64,000 nucleotides of DNA from Ga0077560 sp046330435 (GTDB lineage: Bacteria; Actinomycetota; Thermoleophilia; Miltoncostaeales; Miltoncostaeaceae): the NCBI GenBank assembly GCA_046330435.1, contig JAXLST010000006.1, forward strand, positions 310,001 through 374,000, read 5' to 3'. This document shows, in pieces, positions 8,463 to 17,224 of this stretch. The notes beneath the pieces are model-generated. The model did not search any database. It was not told the origin of the DNA and saw nothing but the letters and a program-made list of their open reading frames with translations. Position numbers and translations under genes: made by a program. The first letter of the stretch is position 1; each line of letters opens with the position of its first letter.

Positions 8463-9887
8463 TCATGATCGGCGGCGGCGCCCCAGGTACATGTCGGTGA
8501 TCGTGCCCTCGGCGGCCTCCGCGGCGAACGCGACGGTCTCCGACAGGGTGGGATGCGGGTGGATGCTCAGGGAGACGTCCTCCGCGTCGGAGCCCATCTC
8601 GATGGCGTGGACCGCCTCGGCGATGAGGTCGCCCGCGCCGATGCCGACGATGCCGGCCCCCAGGATCCGCCGGGACCCGGGCTCCACCAGGAGCTTGGTG
8701 CGGCCCTCCGCGCGGCCCATGGTGAGCGCCCTGCCGGAGGCGGCCCACGGCACCACCGCCAGCTCGTACTCGACGCCGTTCGCCTTGGCCTCGGTCTCGG
8801 TGAGCCCGGTCCACGCGACCTCGGGGTCGGTGTAGGCCACCGACGGGATGCTGCGCGGGTCGAACGCCGCGGCGTGCCCGGCGATCGTCTCGGCCGCCAC
8901 CTTGCCCTGATGCGTCGCACGGTGGGCGAGCATCGGGTTGCCGGTGACGTCGCCGATCGCGAACACGTGCGGCACGTTCGTGCGCTGCTGGGCGTCCACG
9001 GGGATCACGCCCCGCTCGTCCACGGTCACGCCCGCGGCGTCCAGGCCCAGGGCCCCGCCGTTGGCGCGACGGCCGACGGCCACCAGGATGCGGTCCGCGG
9101 TGACGGTCGAGGTGCCGTCGGGGCCCTCCATCGTGACCCGCAGGCCGTCCTTCCGGGCCTGCACCGCGGTGACCTTCGCGCCCAGGTGGATGCCCTCGTA
9201 CCGCTTGGCCACGCGGGCGTGCAGCGGCTTGACCAGGTCGGGGTCGCACCCCGGGATGAGCTGCTCCATGAGCTCCACGATCCGCACGCGGGAACCCAGG
9301 GCGTCGTACACGGTGGCCATCTCCAGGCCGATGATCCCGCCGCCGATCACCAGCAGCCGCTTGGGGACGTCCTCCAGGGCGAGCGCCCCGGTGGAGTCCA
9401 TGATGCGCGGGTCCTCGGGCAGGAACGGCAGCCGCACCGGCTCCGAGCCGGCGGCGACGATGCAGTTGGAGAACGCGATCTCGCGGTCGCCGTCGGCCGT
9501 GGCGACGGTCATCGCGTTGGGGCCGGTGAACCTGGCCTCCCCGCGCACGACCTCCACCTTGCGCTGCTTGGCGAGGCCCGCCAGGCCCCCGGTGAGCTTC
9601 TCCACGACCGCCGTCGTGGAGGCGCGCAGCGCGTCCAGGTCCACCGTGGGCGTGCCGAAGCCGATGCCCAGCGACGGGCCCTCCTCGGCGTCGGTGATGA
9701 GCTTCGCGGCGTGCAGCAGGGCCTTGGAGGGGATGCAGCCCACGTTGAGGCACACGCCGCCCAGGCGGGAGTGGCGCTCCACCAGCACGGTGCGCAGGCC
9801 CAGGTCCGCGGCACGGAAGGCCGCGGTGTACCCGCCCGGCCCGCCGCCGAGGACGACGACGTCCGGGCGGTCCCCCTCCGCGCTCAC
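8463..9887 (-). CDS. lpdA: Dihydrolipoyl dehydrogenase (E3 of pyruvate dehydrogenase)
   Basis: A 474-residue flavoprotein that reoxidises dihydrolipoyl groups of E2 using NAD+. It shows the FAD dinucleotide motif VVVLGGGPGGYTAA, the redox disulfide GGVCLNVGCIPSKALL, the NAD-binding LLVIGGGIIGLEMA, the second FAD motif HVFAIGDVTGNPML and the C-terminal His-Glu dyad in HPHPTLSE. The start is GTG at 9887, overlapping the aceF stop (GTGA). There is no N-terminal lipoyl domain. Last gene of aceE-aceF-lpdA. Confidence 0.95.
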   Translation of the reverse strand: MSAEGDRPDVVVLGGGPGGYTAAFRAADLGLRTVLVERHSRLGGVCLNVGCIPSKALLHAAKLITDAEEGPSLGIGFGTPTVDLDALRASTTAVVEKLTGGLAGLAKQRKVEVVRGEARFTGPNAMTVATADGDREIAFSNCIVAAGSEPVRLPFLPEDPRIMDSTGALALEDVPKRLLVIGGGIIGLEMATVYDALGSRVRIVELMEQLIPGCDPDLVKPLHARVAKRYEGIHLGAKVTAVQARKDGLRVTMEGPDGTSTVTADRILVAVGRRANGGALGLDAAGVTVDERGVIPVDAQQRTNVPHVFAIGDVTGNPMLAHRATHQGKVAAETIAGHAAAFDPRSIPSVAYTDPEVAWTGLTETEAKANGVEYELAVVPWAASGRALTMGRAEGRTKLLVEPGSRRILGAGIVGIGAGDLIAEAVHAIEMGSDAEDVSLSIHPHPTLSETVAFAAEAAEGTITDMYLGRRRRS

Positions 9888-11311
9888 AGGAGCATCCTGC
9901 GCGGGTCCGCGAGCGTCTCCGACAGCCGCGTGATGAAGCGCGCCGCGGCGGCGCCGTCGATCACACGGTGGTCGTAGGAGAGCGACAGCGGCAGCATGAG
10001 CCGCGGCTGGAACGCCTCGCCGTCCCACACCGGCTTGGTCGCCGACTTCGACACCCCGAGGATCGCGACCTCGGGGGCGTTGATGATGGGGGTGAAGGCC
10101 GTGCCGCCGATCCCGCCGAGGCTCGAGATCGTGAACGTGCCGCCCTGCATCTGCTCCCGGGTGAGCTTGCCGTCGCGCGCCGCGGTGGACAGCTCCACCA
10201 GCTCGCGGGCGATCTCCAGCAGCCCCTTGGAGTCGACGTCGCGGATCACCGGCACCACCAGGCCGCCCGGGGTGTCGACCGCGAAGCCCAGGTGGAAGTA
10301 CTTCTTCACCACCAGGTTGCCGCCGTCCAGGGAGCTGTTGAAGGCCGGGAACTGGCGCAGGACGCCGGCGCAGGCCTTGAGCAGCAGGGAGACCATGGTG
10401 AGCTTGACGCCCTGGTCCCCGTACTGGGCGTTGACCTCCTTGCGGAAGGCCTCCAGCTCGGTGATGTCGGCGTCGTCGTGCTGGGTGACGTGCGGGATCA
10501 TCACCCAGTTGCGGGTGAGCGCCGGGCCGGAGAGCCGCTGGATGCGCGTGAGCTCCTGCACCTCCACCGGGCCGAAGCTCGCGAAGTCCACCTGCGGCCA
10601 CGCGGGCAGCCCCTCGGGGGCGGCGGGCGCGGGACCGGACGCGGGAGCCGGCGCCGCGGCGGCCGGGGCCGCCGTCCGGGCGGGCGTTCCGCCGCCGGCG
10701 CGCGCGGCCTCGACGTCCTCCTTGGTGACGCGGCCCTTGTGGCCGGTCCCGGTGACCGCGGTGAGGTCGATGCCGAGTTCGCGGGCGAGGCGGCGGGCGC
10801 CGGGGCCCGCGTAGACCATCCCGCCCGGCCCCGCGGGCTGCGCGACCGGCGGTGCCGGGGCGATGCGCTCCTCGGCGGCCTCCCGGCCGGCGCGCGCCGG
10901 GTCGGGTTCCACGCCCACGTCGGGCTCGGCGCCGCCCTGGTCCTCCGCGACCGGAGCCGGCGCGGCGACATCGGCAGGAGCAGGCGTTTCCTCGACAACC
11001 TCAGGCTCGGGTCGAGACTCAGCCTCGGGGGGCGGGGCGGGCTCCTCGGCCGCGGGCGCGTCCCCGCCGCCGTCGCCGGAGAACACGCAGATGACGTCGC
11101 CCTGCGAGACCTGGTCGCCCACCTTCACCCGCACCTCGGCGACGGTGCCGGCGGACGGCGCGGGGACCTCCATGGTGGCCTTGTCCGACTCGAGGACGAT
11201 CAGCGGGTCGTCCGGGGCGACGGTGTCGCCCGGCTTCACCAGGACCTCGATGACGGGGACGTGGTCGAAGTCCCCGATGTCGGGGACGGTGACCTCGGTC
11301 AGCGCTGCCAC
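9884..11311 (-). CDS. aceF: Dihydrolipoamide acetyltransferase (E2 of pyruvate dehydrogenase)
   Basis: A 475-residue protein. Domains in order: one N-terminal lipoyl domain (about 1-75, lipoyl-Lys in ESDKATMEV), a long Pro/Ala/Glu-rich linker, a peripheral-subunit-binding domain (about 165-200, GPGARRLARELGIDL and HKGRVTKEDVEAA), a second Ala/Pro linker, and the catalytic domain ending in the active-site SYDHRVIDGA. It transfers acetyl groups to CoA. The start is GTG at 11311 with GAGGCGG upstream; the aceE stop lies 13 bp inside the gene, so the two are coupled. A single lipoyl domain is on the short side for E2 of this complex type. Confidence 0.93.
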   Translation of the reverse strand: MAALTEVTVPDIGDFDHVPVIEVLVKPGDTVAPDDPLIVLESDKATMEVPAPSAGTVAEVRVKVGDQVSQGDVICVFSGDGGGDAPAAEEPAPPPEAESRPEPEVVEETPAPADVAAPAPVAEDQGGAEPDVGVEPDPARAGREAAEERIAPAPPVAQPAGPGGMVYAGPGARRLARELGIDLTAVTGTGHKGRVTKEDVEAARAGGGTPARTAAPAAAAPAPASGPAPAAPEGLPAWPQVDFASFGPVEVQELTRIQRLSGPALTRNWVMIPHVTQHDDADITELEAFRKEVNAQYGDQGVKLTMVSLLLKACAGVLRQFPAFNSSLDGGNLVVKKYFHLGFAVDTPGGLVVPVIRDVDSKGLLEIARELVELSTAARDGKLTREQMQGGTFTISSLGGIGGTAFTPIINAPEVAILGVSKSATKPVWDGEAFQPRLMLPLSLSYDHRVIDGAAAARFITRLSETLADPRRMLL

Positions 11312-14061
11312 GGGGGAACCGCCTCGGTGTCGATGCCGTACGCGTCGATGGCCTTCTGGACCGCGGACGTCGGGATGTCGCCCTCACGGGAGAGCGCGTG
11401 CAGGGCCGCGACCGCGACGTGGTGGCGGTCGACCTCGAAGAACCGGCGCAGCTTCACGCGGTAGTCGCTGCGGCCGAAGCCGTCGGTGCCCAGCACGGTG
11501 TACGGCCGGTTCCCGATGTACGGCCGGATCTGGTCGGCGAACGCCCGCATGTAGTCCGTCGACGCGATGACCGGGCCCTTCTTCTTGGCCAGCTGGGCCT
11601 CGGCGAACGGCACCCGCGGCTTCCTGGTGGGGTGCAGCCGGTTCCAGCGCTCGGTCTCCATGCCGTCGCGCCGCAGCTCGGTGAAGCTGGTGACGCTCCA
11701 CACGTCGGCGGCCACGCCGTGGTCGGCCTCCAGGATGTCGGCGCCGGCCAGCACCTCGCGCAGGATCGCCCCGGACCCCATGAGCTGCACGCGCGGCCCG
11801 CGGCCCTTGCCGGCGCGCACCAGGTGCATGCCCTTGAGGATCCCGTCCTCCGCGCCCTTCGGCATCGCCGGGTGCGCGTAGTTCTCGTTGAGGACCGTGA
11901 GGTAGTAGAAGACGTCCTCCTGCTCGGTGAGCATGCGGCGCAGGCCGTCCTGCACGATCACCGCCACCTCGTACCCGTACGTGGGGTCGTATGCACGGCA
12001 GTTCGGGATGACCGACGCCAGGATGTGGCTGTGGCCGTCCTCGTGCTGCAGGCCCTCGCCGTTGAGGGTCGTGCGGCCGGAGGTGCCGCCCACCAGGAAC
12101 CCGCGGGCCCGGCTGTCCCCCGCCGCCCAGGCGAGGTCGCCCACCCGCTGGAAGCCGAACATCGAGTAGAAGATGTAGAAGGGCATCATCGCCACGCCGT
12201 TGTTGGCGTAGGACGTGCCCGCGGCGATCCAGGAGGAGATCGCGCCGGGCTCGTTGATGCCCTCCTGGAGGATCTGGCCCTGCTTGTCCTCCTTGTAGAA
12301 CATCAGCTGCTCGGAGTCCTCCGGCGAGTAGAGCTGCCCCACCTGGGAGAAGATCCCGAGCTGGCGGAACATGCCCTCCATGCCGAAGGTCCGTGACTCG
12401 TCCGGGACGATCGGGACGACGTGCTTGCCGATGTTCTTGTCGCGCACCAGCGTGCCGAGCATCCGCACGAAGGCCATGGTCGTGGAGATCTCGCGGTCGC
12501 CGGTGGACTGCAGCACCGCGTCGAAGGCCGACAGCGGCGGCACCTCGAGCGGCGGCGCGGCCGGCGCACGGGCCGGCAGGCTGCCGCCCAGCGCCTCGCG
12601 CCGCTCCCGCAGGTACCGCATCTCGGGGCTGTCCTCGGACGGCCGGTAGAACACGGCCTTCCGGGCCTGCTCGTCGTTGAGCGGCACCCCGAAGCGGTTG
12701 CGGAAGGCGAGCAGCGCCTCCTCGTTCATCTTCTTCTGCTGGTGCGTGATGTTCTGGGCCTCGCCGGCCCGGCCCATGCCGTAGCCCTTGATGGTCTTGG
12801 CGAGGATCACGGTGGGCTGCCCCTCGTGGTTCACGGCGGCGTGGTACGCCGCGAAGACCTTGTGGGGGCTGTGGCCGCCGCGGTTGAGGGCCCAGATCTG
12901 CTGGTCGGTCATCTGCGCGACGCGGCGCTTGAGCTCCGGGTAGGCCCCGAAGAAGTGCTCGCGCACGTACTCGGCGTCCCGGGACTTGAACGTCTGGTAC
13001 TCGCCGTCGACCGCCTCCATCATGCGGCGCTTGAGCAGGCCGTCGTGGTCGGCGGCGAGCAGCGGGTCCCAGTTCTCGCCCCAGATCACCTTGATGACGT
13101 TCCAGCCGGCGCCGCGGAAGTTCGTCTCCAGCTCCTGGATGATCTTCCCGTTGCCGCGCACCGGCCCGTCGAGGCGCTGCAGGTTGCAGTTCACGACGAA
13201 CACCAGGTTGTCGAGGTGCTCGCGCCCGGCCAGCGAGATCGCGCCCATCGACTCGGGCTCGTCCATCTCGCCGTCGCCCATGAACGCCCACACCTTGCGG
13301 CCGTCGGTGTCGGTCATGCCGCGGCCCTGCAGGTACTTCATGAACCGCGCCTGGTAGATCGCCATGAGCGGGCCCAGGCCCATCGACACCGTGGGGAACT
13401 GCCAGAAGTCCGGCATGAGCCACGGGTGCGGGTAGGACGACAGCCCGTTGCCGTCGACCTCCTGCCGGAAGTTCTTCAGCTGGTCCTCGGAGAGGCGCCC
13501 CTCCAGGAACGCCCGGGCGTAGATGCCCGGGGAGGAGTGGCCCTGGATGTAGACCAGGTCGCCGCCGTGCTCCTCGGTGCGGGCGTGCCAGAAGTGGTTG
13601 AAGCCCACCTCGTACAGGGTCGCCGCGGACTGGAAGCTGGCGATGTGCCCGCCCAGCTCCGAGCTCTCCTTGTTCGCCTGCAGGACCAGGGCCGCCGCGT
13701 TCCACCGCACGAGGGAGCGCAGCCGGCGCTCGACCTCCTGGTCGCCGGGGATCGGCTCGCTCTCCTCCGGCGGGATGGTGTTGACGTACGGGGTGCTGTC
13801 GGCGACCGGCACCATCGCGCCCGACAGGCGCGCCTCGTTGACCACCTCCCCGAGCAGCTGGCCGGCCCGTTCGGGGCCGCGCTCGCGCAGGACGTCCTCG
13901 ACCGCCTCGAGCCAGTCCTCGGTCTCGTCGGGGTCGATGTCGTGGTGCGGCGTGTGGGCGAGGATCCCGCCGCCGTTTCCGTGGCCGTTGCCGTGAATCT
14001 GGTCCATGCGGGCCTCTTCGGCAGCCTGGTCGCCGTCCTGACCGTCACGGCGCATCAGCAT
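11299..14061 (-). CDS. aceE: Pyruvate dehydrogenase E1, homodimeric type
   Basis: About 920 residues, the usual length of AceE. It carries the thiamine-diphosphate motif GDGEMDEPES followed by VFVVNCNLQRLDGPV, the GHIASFQSAATLYEVGFNHF N-terminal signature and KTIKGYGMGRAGEAQN. It decarboxylates pyruvate and acetylates E2 lipoyl groups in the cytoplasm. The start is uncertain: ATG at 14061 has GAGGAG about 10 bases upstream, but ATG at 14007 has an AAGAGG and gives a protein 18 residues shorter. First gene of the aceE-aceF-lpdA operon. Confidence 0.93.
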   Translation of the reverse strand: MLMRRDGQDGDQAAEEARMDQIHGNGHGNGGGILAHTPHHDIDPDETEDWLEAVEDVLRERGPERAGQLLGEVVNEARLSGAMVPVADSTPYVNTIPPEESEPIPGDQEVERRLRSLVRWNAAALVLQANKESSELGGHIASFQSAATLYEVGFNHFWHARTEEHGGDLVYIQGHSSPGIYARAFLEGRLSEDQLKNFRQEVDGNGLSSYPHPWLMPDFWQFPTVSMGLGPLMAIYQARFMKYLQGRGMTDTDGRKVWAFMGDGEMDEPESMGAISLAGREHLDNLVFVVNCNLQRLDGPVRGNGKIIQELETNFRGAGWNVIKVIWGENWDPLLAADHDGLLKRRMMEAVDGEYQTFKSRDAEYVREHFFGAYPELKRRVAQMTDQQIWALNRGGHSPHKVFAAYHAAVNHEGQPTVILAKTIKGYGMGRAGEAQNITHQQKKMNEEALLAFRNRFGVPLNDEQARKAVFYRPSEDSPEMRYLRERREALGGSLPARAPAAPPLEVPPLSAFDAVLQSTGDREISTTMAFVRMLGTLVRDKNIGKHVVPIVPDESRTFGMEGMFRQLGIFSQVGQLYSPEDSEQLMFYKEDKQGQILQEGINEPGAISSWIAAGTSYANNGVAMMPFYIFYSMFGFQRVGDLAWAAGDSRARGFLVGGTSGRTTLNGEGLQHEDGHSHILASVIPNCRAYDPTYGYEVAVIVQDGLRRMLTEQEDVFYYLTVLNENYAHPAMPKGAEDGILKGMHLVRAGKGRGPRVQLMGSGAILREVLAGADILEADHGVAADVWSVTSFTELRRDGMETERWNRLHPTRKPRVPFAEAQLAKKKGPVIASTDYMRAFADQIRPYIGNRPYTVLGTDGFGRSDYRVKLRRFFEVDRHHVAVAALHALSREGDIPTSAVQKAIDAYGIDTEAVPPWQR

Positions 14062-14270
14062 CGGTTCTACGCTCCTCGTTCGGTCGGGGGCCGGACTCGA
14101 CGGGATACGAACCACGACAATAGCCCCGGTTGCGCGCGGGCGTCGCAACACCGGCCCACAGGTCCCGGTTCCCCGTTGCAGCGCCGCCGACCCATCGCGG
14201 GTCGTCCGCGACCCGTTCTGGGGACATCTGCGGAGGACGGACCGCCCGCCGCACCGTAACTTCTCCACGG

Positions 14271-14843
14271 ATGCACTCCGACCTCGCCATCCTGACGCGG
14301 CGCGTCGCGCTTGCCGGGGCCGCCCTCGGGGCGACCATCCTCGGGCATCTCTCGGCGACACCCAGCACGAGCGTGCTGGCCACGGCGCCGCTGATGTGGC
14401 TGGCAATGCTGCTGGTCGTGGTGCCCTTCGGCGCAAGGGGTGGCCGCCGCGTCACGTTCGCGGCATGGGGTCCGGTCCGCACCTGCGCGGCTCTCATCGG
14501 CCTCCAGGTGGTCCTGCATCTCGCCCTGCACGGGGCGCCATGGATGTTCGGCCTTGTGGTCCATCACGAGGGCCCGGTCGTGACACCGGCCGGCGTGGCC
14601 GTGCACCTCGCGGTCGCGTTGCTGCTCACCCTGCCGCTCTGCGCCGGCCAGCGCTTGCTGGCCCGGCTGCTCGCGGTCGTCCGCGCGCTGCTGCCGGCGC
14701 GCCGTCGCCGTTCCCTTCCGCGTCCCGCGCGGCGCCTCACCCTGCCGCCGGCCCTCGCGCGACGCCGGCACGTCCTCACGGTCCGTCCCCCTCGCGGACC
14801 TCCCGTCGGCCGGCTCCGTCCGGCCGCGGCACACGTCGCATAG
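14271..14843 (+). CDS. Membrane protein upstream of mbnP
   Basis: A 190-residue protein with about four hydrophobic segments: near residues 10-30, 36-52, 65-85 and 100-122. A short exposed loop carries Trp, Met and paired His (APWMFGLVVHHEG). The Arg/Pro-rich tail from about residue 130 looks disordered. The His/Met loop would suit metal handling at the outer face, and the gene lies 139 bp upstream of the MbnP-like gene in the same direction. I do not recognise a family. The ATG at 14271 was chosen because upstream in-frame codons read as noncoding. Confidence 0.6.
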   Translation: MHSDLAILTRRVALAGAALGATILGHLSATPSTSVLATAPLMWLAMLLVVVPFGARGGRRVTFAAWGPVRTCAALIGLQVVLHLALHGAPWMFGLVVHHEGPVVTPAGVAVHLAVALLLTLPLCAGQRLLARLLAVVRALLPARRRRSLPRPARRLTLPPALARRRHVLTVRPPRGPPVGRLRPAAAHVA

Positions 14844-14982
14844 CGGCGCACGGCGTCCCGCCGGCGCCCGGTCACGGACGGAGCACGACGACTCGACCGT
14901 CGCGCGACCCGGACCCCAGCACGGGGCGGGTCCGCTCCACATCCGCCCGGCCCGATGGCCGGCGACCCAGGAGAACTCCTTC

Positions 14983-15900
14983 ATGACCCAGCGCACCGTG
15001 CGCCGCTCCGCCTTCGCCCTCGCGACCGCCGGCCTCGCCGTGCTCGGCGCCCAGGCCGCGTCCGCCCACGAGGGCCACGAGACGATGGCCGTCTCGATCC
15101 CCTTCACCGCCGTCAACGGGACCGCCCCCGTTTCCTGCGGCACACCGATCACCGGCCTCGGCACGACCGCCGCGACCGCCCAGCTCAAGGACCTGCGCTT
15201 CTACGTCAGTAACGTCCGGATGGTCCGGAAGAACGGCACGTCGGTGCTGCTGACGCTGGCGGCGAAGAAGGGCTACGTCATCTCCCAGGGGGGCAACCGC
15301 CTCACGATGATCGATCTGGAGAACGGCACCGGCTCGTGTGACCAGGGCGACGCCGCGCTGAACAGCGTGATCAAGGGCACGGTGCCGCACGGCGACTACG
15401 TCGGCATGCGGTTCTACCTCGGCGTGCCGTTCCCGATGAACCACAGCGACACGGTGGGCGCGCCCGCCCCGCTCGACCTCACCGCCATGACGTGGTCGTG
15501 GCAGGCGGGCCGCAAGTTCGCGAAGATCGAGGTCACCGACCCGGCGGGCGCCGCCGGGACGTGGGCGAGCAAGACGTTCAACATGCACCTCGGCAGCACC
15601 GGGTGCCTCGGCAACCCGGCGACCGGCGGCACGTCGAACTGCCTGGCCTCGAACCGCGTGACAGTGAAGTTCGCGAAGTTCAACCCGGCCAAGCAGAAGG
15701 TGGCCGTCGACATCGGCGCGCTCCTGGCGGGGAACAACGTCACGGTGAACCAGGCGGGCGCGACCGGCTGCATGTCGGGCGGCACGGACCCCGAGTGCGG
15801 CCCCGTGTTCGGTGCCCTCGGCCTCGACTGGAAGGCCGACGGCACCGGCAACGGCGTGTCCTCCGGCACCCAGACGCTCTTCCGGGCGATCGCGCGATGA
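14983..15900 (+). CDS. mbnP: MbnP-family copper-binding-type exported protein
   Basis: A 305-residue protein with a signal peptide ending at AQAASA followed by HEGHE. It has the MbnP layout: an immunoglobulin-like core with LKDLRFYVSNVRMV, a YVGMRFYLGVPFPMNH segment, TAMTWSWQAGRKFAKIE containing the candidate tryptophans, and four or more Cys residues in the C-terminal half (GSTGCLGN, SNCLAS, ATGCMSG, DPECGP). In characterised systems MbnP-like and related proteins bind copper through a tryptophan oxidised to kynurenine by the diheme enzyme MbnH. The gene has AGGAGA upstream and overlaps mbnH as ATGA, so the pair is intact. The ligand itself is inferred. Confidence 0.85.
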   Translation: MTQRTVRRSAFALATAGLAVLGAQAASAHEGHETMAVSIPFTAVNGTAPVSCGTPITGLGTTAATAQLKDLRFYVSNVRMVRKNGTSVLLTLAAKKGYVISQGGNRLTMIDLENGTGSCDQGDAALNSVIKGTVPHGDYVGMRFYLGVPFPMNHSDTVGAPAPLDLTAMTWSWQAGRKFAKIEVTDPAGAAGTWASKTFNMHLGSTGCLGNPATGGTSNCLASNRVTVKFAKFNPAKQKVAVDIGALLAGNNVTVNQAGATGCMSGGTDPECGPVFGALGLDWKADGTGNGVSSGTQTLFRAIAR

Positions 15901-17129
15901 GCGCCGCCCAGGGCCCCCGCACCGGAAGGTCGGGGGCCCTGCGGCGTCCGCCGCGGGGCTCCCTGGGAGGCGTCGCCGTGCTCGCGCTGAGCGCCGCCCT
16001 GATCGCCGGGATCACCACGTCCGACGCGAACACCGGCGCCGCGGCCCCCGCGGCGAAGCCCGCGCCAAAATGGACATGGAGCCTGCCGAAGGGCTTCCCG
16101 GTGCCGCGGGTCCCGGCCAAGAACCCGATGTCGACCGCGAAGGCGGACCTGGGCCGATATCTGTTCTACGACATCCGGCTGTCGGGCAACGGGACCACGT
16201 CCTGCGGCTCCTGCCACCTCCAGTCGCTGGCGTTCACCGACGGGAAGGCCGTCTCGACCGGCTCCACGGGTGAGACGACGCCCCGCGGCTCGATGCCGCT
16301 CCAGAACGTTGCCTACAACGCGACGCTCACATGGGCCAATCCGTCGCTGGTCACCCTGGAACGGCAGATGGAGACGCCGCTGTTCGGCGAGCGTCCCGTC
16401 GAGATGGGCGTGAACGACCACAACAAGCTCAAGGTCCTTGCGCGCATCCGCAAGGACCGCCGCTATCAGGCCAAGTTCCGCACGGCCTTCCCGCGCCAGG
16501 CGAGCCCCATCACCTGGGCCAACATCGTGAAGTCGATCGCCACGTTCCAGCGCTCCCTCATCTCGGCGGATTCGAAGTACGACCGCTACCAGCGGGGGAA
16601 GGCGACGCTCACCGTGTCGGAGACGCGGGGCAAGGACCTGTTCTTCGGTGAGCGCGCCGAATGCCACCACTGCCACGGCGGCATCAACTTCAACGACCAG
16701 GTGAGCTACGTCGGCAAGCGGCCTGAGCCGCTGCTGTTCCACAACACCGGGCTCTACAACATCGGCGGAACCGGGGCGTTCCCGGAGGGCAACCGCGGGG
16801 TGTTCGAGCTCACCGCGCGGGCGAAGGACATGGGCGCGTTCCGGGCGCAGAGCCTGCGCAACGTCGCGGTGACCGCGCCGTACATGCACGACGGGTCGCT
16901 GGCGACGCTGGAGGAGGTCGTCCAGTTCTATGCCGACGGCGGCCGCAACGTGACCTCCGGGCCGTTCGCCGGCGACGGGCGCCTCAGCCCCTTCCGCAGC
17001 GACCTCACGGTGGGCATCGACCTCACCGACCAGGAGAAGGCCGACCTCGTGGCGTTCCTGAAGACCCTCACGGATCGCCGGTTCCTCACCGAACGGCGGT
17101 TCAGCGACCCGTTCGCGACGGGGCGGTGA
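15897..17129 (+). CDS. mbnH: MbnH-type diheme cytochrome c peroxidase-like enzyme
   Basis: A 410-residue exported protein. After an N-terminal hydrophobic anchor (about 24-38) come two c-type heme sites: C103-G-S-C106-H107 and C256-H-H-C259-H260. Other family signatures are LGRYLFYDIRLSGNGTTSCG, LQNVAYNATLTW, ATFQRSLIS and LRNVAVTAPYMHDGSL. The MbnH subgroup of the MauG/CcpA family oxidises a tryptophan of its partner MbnP. The start overlaps the mbnP stop by 4 bp. Two CXXCH motifs and the immediate mbnP linkage make the MbnH call better than a plain cytochrome c peroxidase. Confidence 0.88.
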   Translation: MSAAQGPRTGRSGALRRPPRGSLGGVAVLALSAALIAGITTSDANTGAAAPAAKPAPKWTWSLPKGFPVPRVPAKNPMSTAKADLGRYLFYDIRLSGNGTTSCGSCHLQSLAFTDGKAVSTGSTGETTPRGSMPLQNVAYNATLTWANPSLVTLERQMETPLFGERPVEMGVNDHNKLKVLARIRKDRRYQAKFRTAFPRQASPITWANIVKSIATFQRSLISADSKYDRYQRGKATLTVSETRGKDLFFGERAECHHCHGGINFNDQVSYVGKRPEPLLFHNTGLYNIGGTGAFPEGNRGVFELTARAKDMGAFRAQSLRNVAVTAPYMHDGSLATLEEVVQFYADGGRNVTSGPFAGDGRLSPFRSDLTVGIDLTDQEKADLVAFLKTLTDRRFLTERRFSDPFATGR

Positions 17130-17145
17130 CGCCTGGCGCTTGATC

Positions 17146-17207
17146 GGGGGTCCCGCCCGCCGATGCACATCGGGACGCGCGTCCCGGTTTCGCGACGCGA
17201 CCCCCGT
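17146..17207 (+). promoter_or_regulatory. Structured leader before the MopE-motif gene
   Basis: An 8-bp outer stem (17146-17153 with 17200-17207) encloses two small hairpins: one at 17161-17174 (CCGATG with CATCGG) and one at 17173-17186 (GGGAC with GTCCC). The two share two bases, so they are partly exclusive. The element sits between the mbnH stop and the Shine-Dalgarno sequence (AGGAG at 17209-17213) of the next gene. It could be a terminator for mbnH or a regulatory RNA. Confidence 0.35.
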
Positions 17208-17224
17208 TCAGGAGCCGTACCGTA

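Noticed and set aside
11384..13705. Long minus-strand frame within aceE
   Set aside because: Out-of-frame reading of aceE, with typical low-complexity composition; the aceE frame shows all thiamine-diphosphate motifs.
14844..14982. Hairpin or gene between the membrane protein and mbnP
   Set aside because: Only a short GC-rich gap with an AGGAGA ribosome-binding site; nothing else is supported.
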